NCBI GenBank assembly: GCA_031258265.1
Contig: JAIRNB010000373.1
Coordinates: 1-11,829 of the forward strand
Direction of reading: 5' to 3'
Origin: Treponema sp.
Lineage (GTDB): Bacteria; Spirochaetota; Spirochaetia; Treponematales; Breznakiellaceae
Length of the DNA: 11,829 bases
Part shown: positions 11,758 to 11,829 of the stretch, in pieces
How the letters are laid out: every line of letters starts with the position of its first letter
Numbering within the stretch: the first letter of the stretch is position 1
Notes under the pieces: model-generated
What the model saw: the letters and a program-made list of their open reading frames with translations, nothing else
Database searches by the model: none
Told to the model about the DNA's origin: nothing
Position numbers and translations under genes: made by a program

Positions 11758-11829
11758 ATGCAACGTTTACAAAAATTTGGTATTGAACCAGACCGTATTA
11801 TAAATTTCCTTACGACCGAGCCTCCGTTC
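11758..11829 (+). CDS. Possible N-terminal start of a gene cut by the window edge
   Basis: ATG at 11758 opens a frame that stays open for 24 codons to the end of the window (MQRLQKFGIEPDRII...). The peptide looks protein-like, but there is no ribosome site and it follows directly on a hairpin repeat. The length is too short to judge, and no family is recognised. Confidence 0.3.
   Translation, partial: MQRLQKFGIEPDRIINFLTTEPPF

Overview
The window looks like a chromosomal segment of a spirochaete, most likely a GC-rich Treponema relative of the termite-gut type. Three proteins carry loose spirochaetal lipoboxes (LSGC, LFAGC, LLSAC). There is a large multi-pass chemoreceptor, alternative TTG/GTG starts are used, and intergenic DNA is full of small hairpin repeats. 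The taxonomic call is inference; no marker gene is present. There is no transposase, integrase, phage gene, CRISPR array, rRNA or tRNA that I can see.

Layout. 1-311: intergenic repeats, including a candidate structured RNA. 312-2164 (+): a zinc-peptidase-like lipoprotein and a small exported protein, coupled by a GTGA overlap. 2165-2664: a hairpin-rich gap with three perfect 15-bp inverted repeats, a pentamer repeat and two possible small or broken ORFs. 2665-3327 (+): an unassigned lipoprotein with a TTG start. 5272-3379 (-): a Gfo/Idh/MocA oxidoreductase followed by an RluA-type pseudouridine synthase. 5273-5955: a long gap with a chain of hairpin repeats, a second candidate structured RNA and a strong promoter. 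5956-6765 (+): an IclR-family regulator, apparently leaderless. 8766-6868 (-): a six-TM methyl-accepting chemotaxis protein. 8952-10066 (+): a possible upstream ORF and a phosphodiester-glycosidase-family lipoprotein. 11424-10054 (-): a PLP-dependent aminotransferase whose 3' end overlaps the previous gene tail-to-tail. 11425-11829: a promoter, a third candidate RNA, more repeats and possibly the first codons of another gene.

The genes do not form one pathway. The most suggestive link is the IclR regulator divergent from the Gfo/Idh oxidoreductase, a common arrangement for control of sugar or polyol use, but no substrate can be read from the sequence. The other genes concern the cell envelope (three lipoproteins, one exported protein), RNA modification, chemotaxis and amino-acid metabolism.

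The most unusual content is non-coding. One element (closing stem GCGCA/TGCGC, AGCCCGG box, private hairpin, then TGCGCCC) occurs clearly twice and a third time in weaker form, always on the + strand. A second family pairs a conserved TTAA-rich segment with a short hairpin whose stem sequence changes while staying paired. A third repeat occurs in inverted orientation at the two ends of the window. These look like dispersed RNA-forming repeats and are the best candidates for something undescribed.
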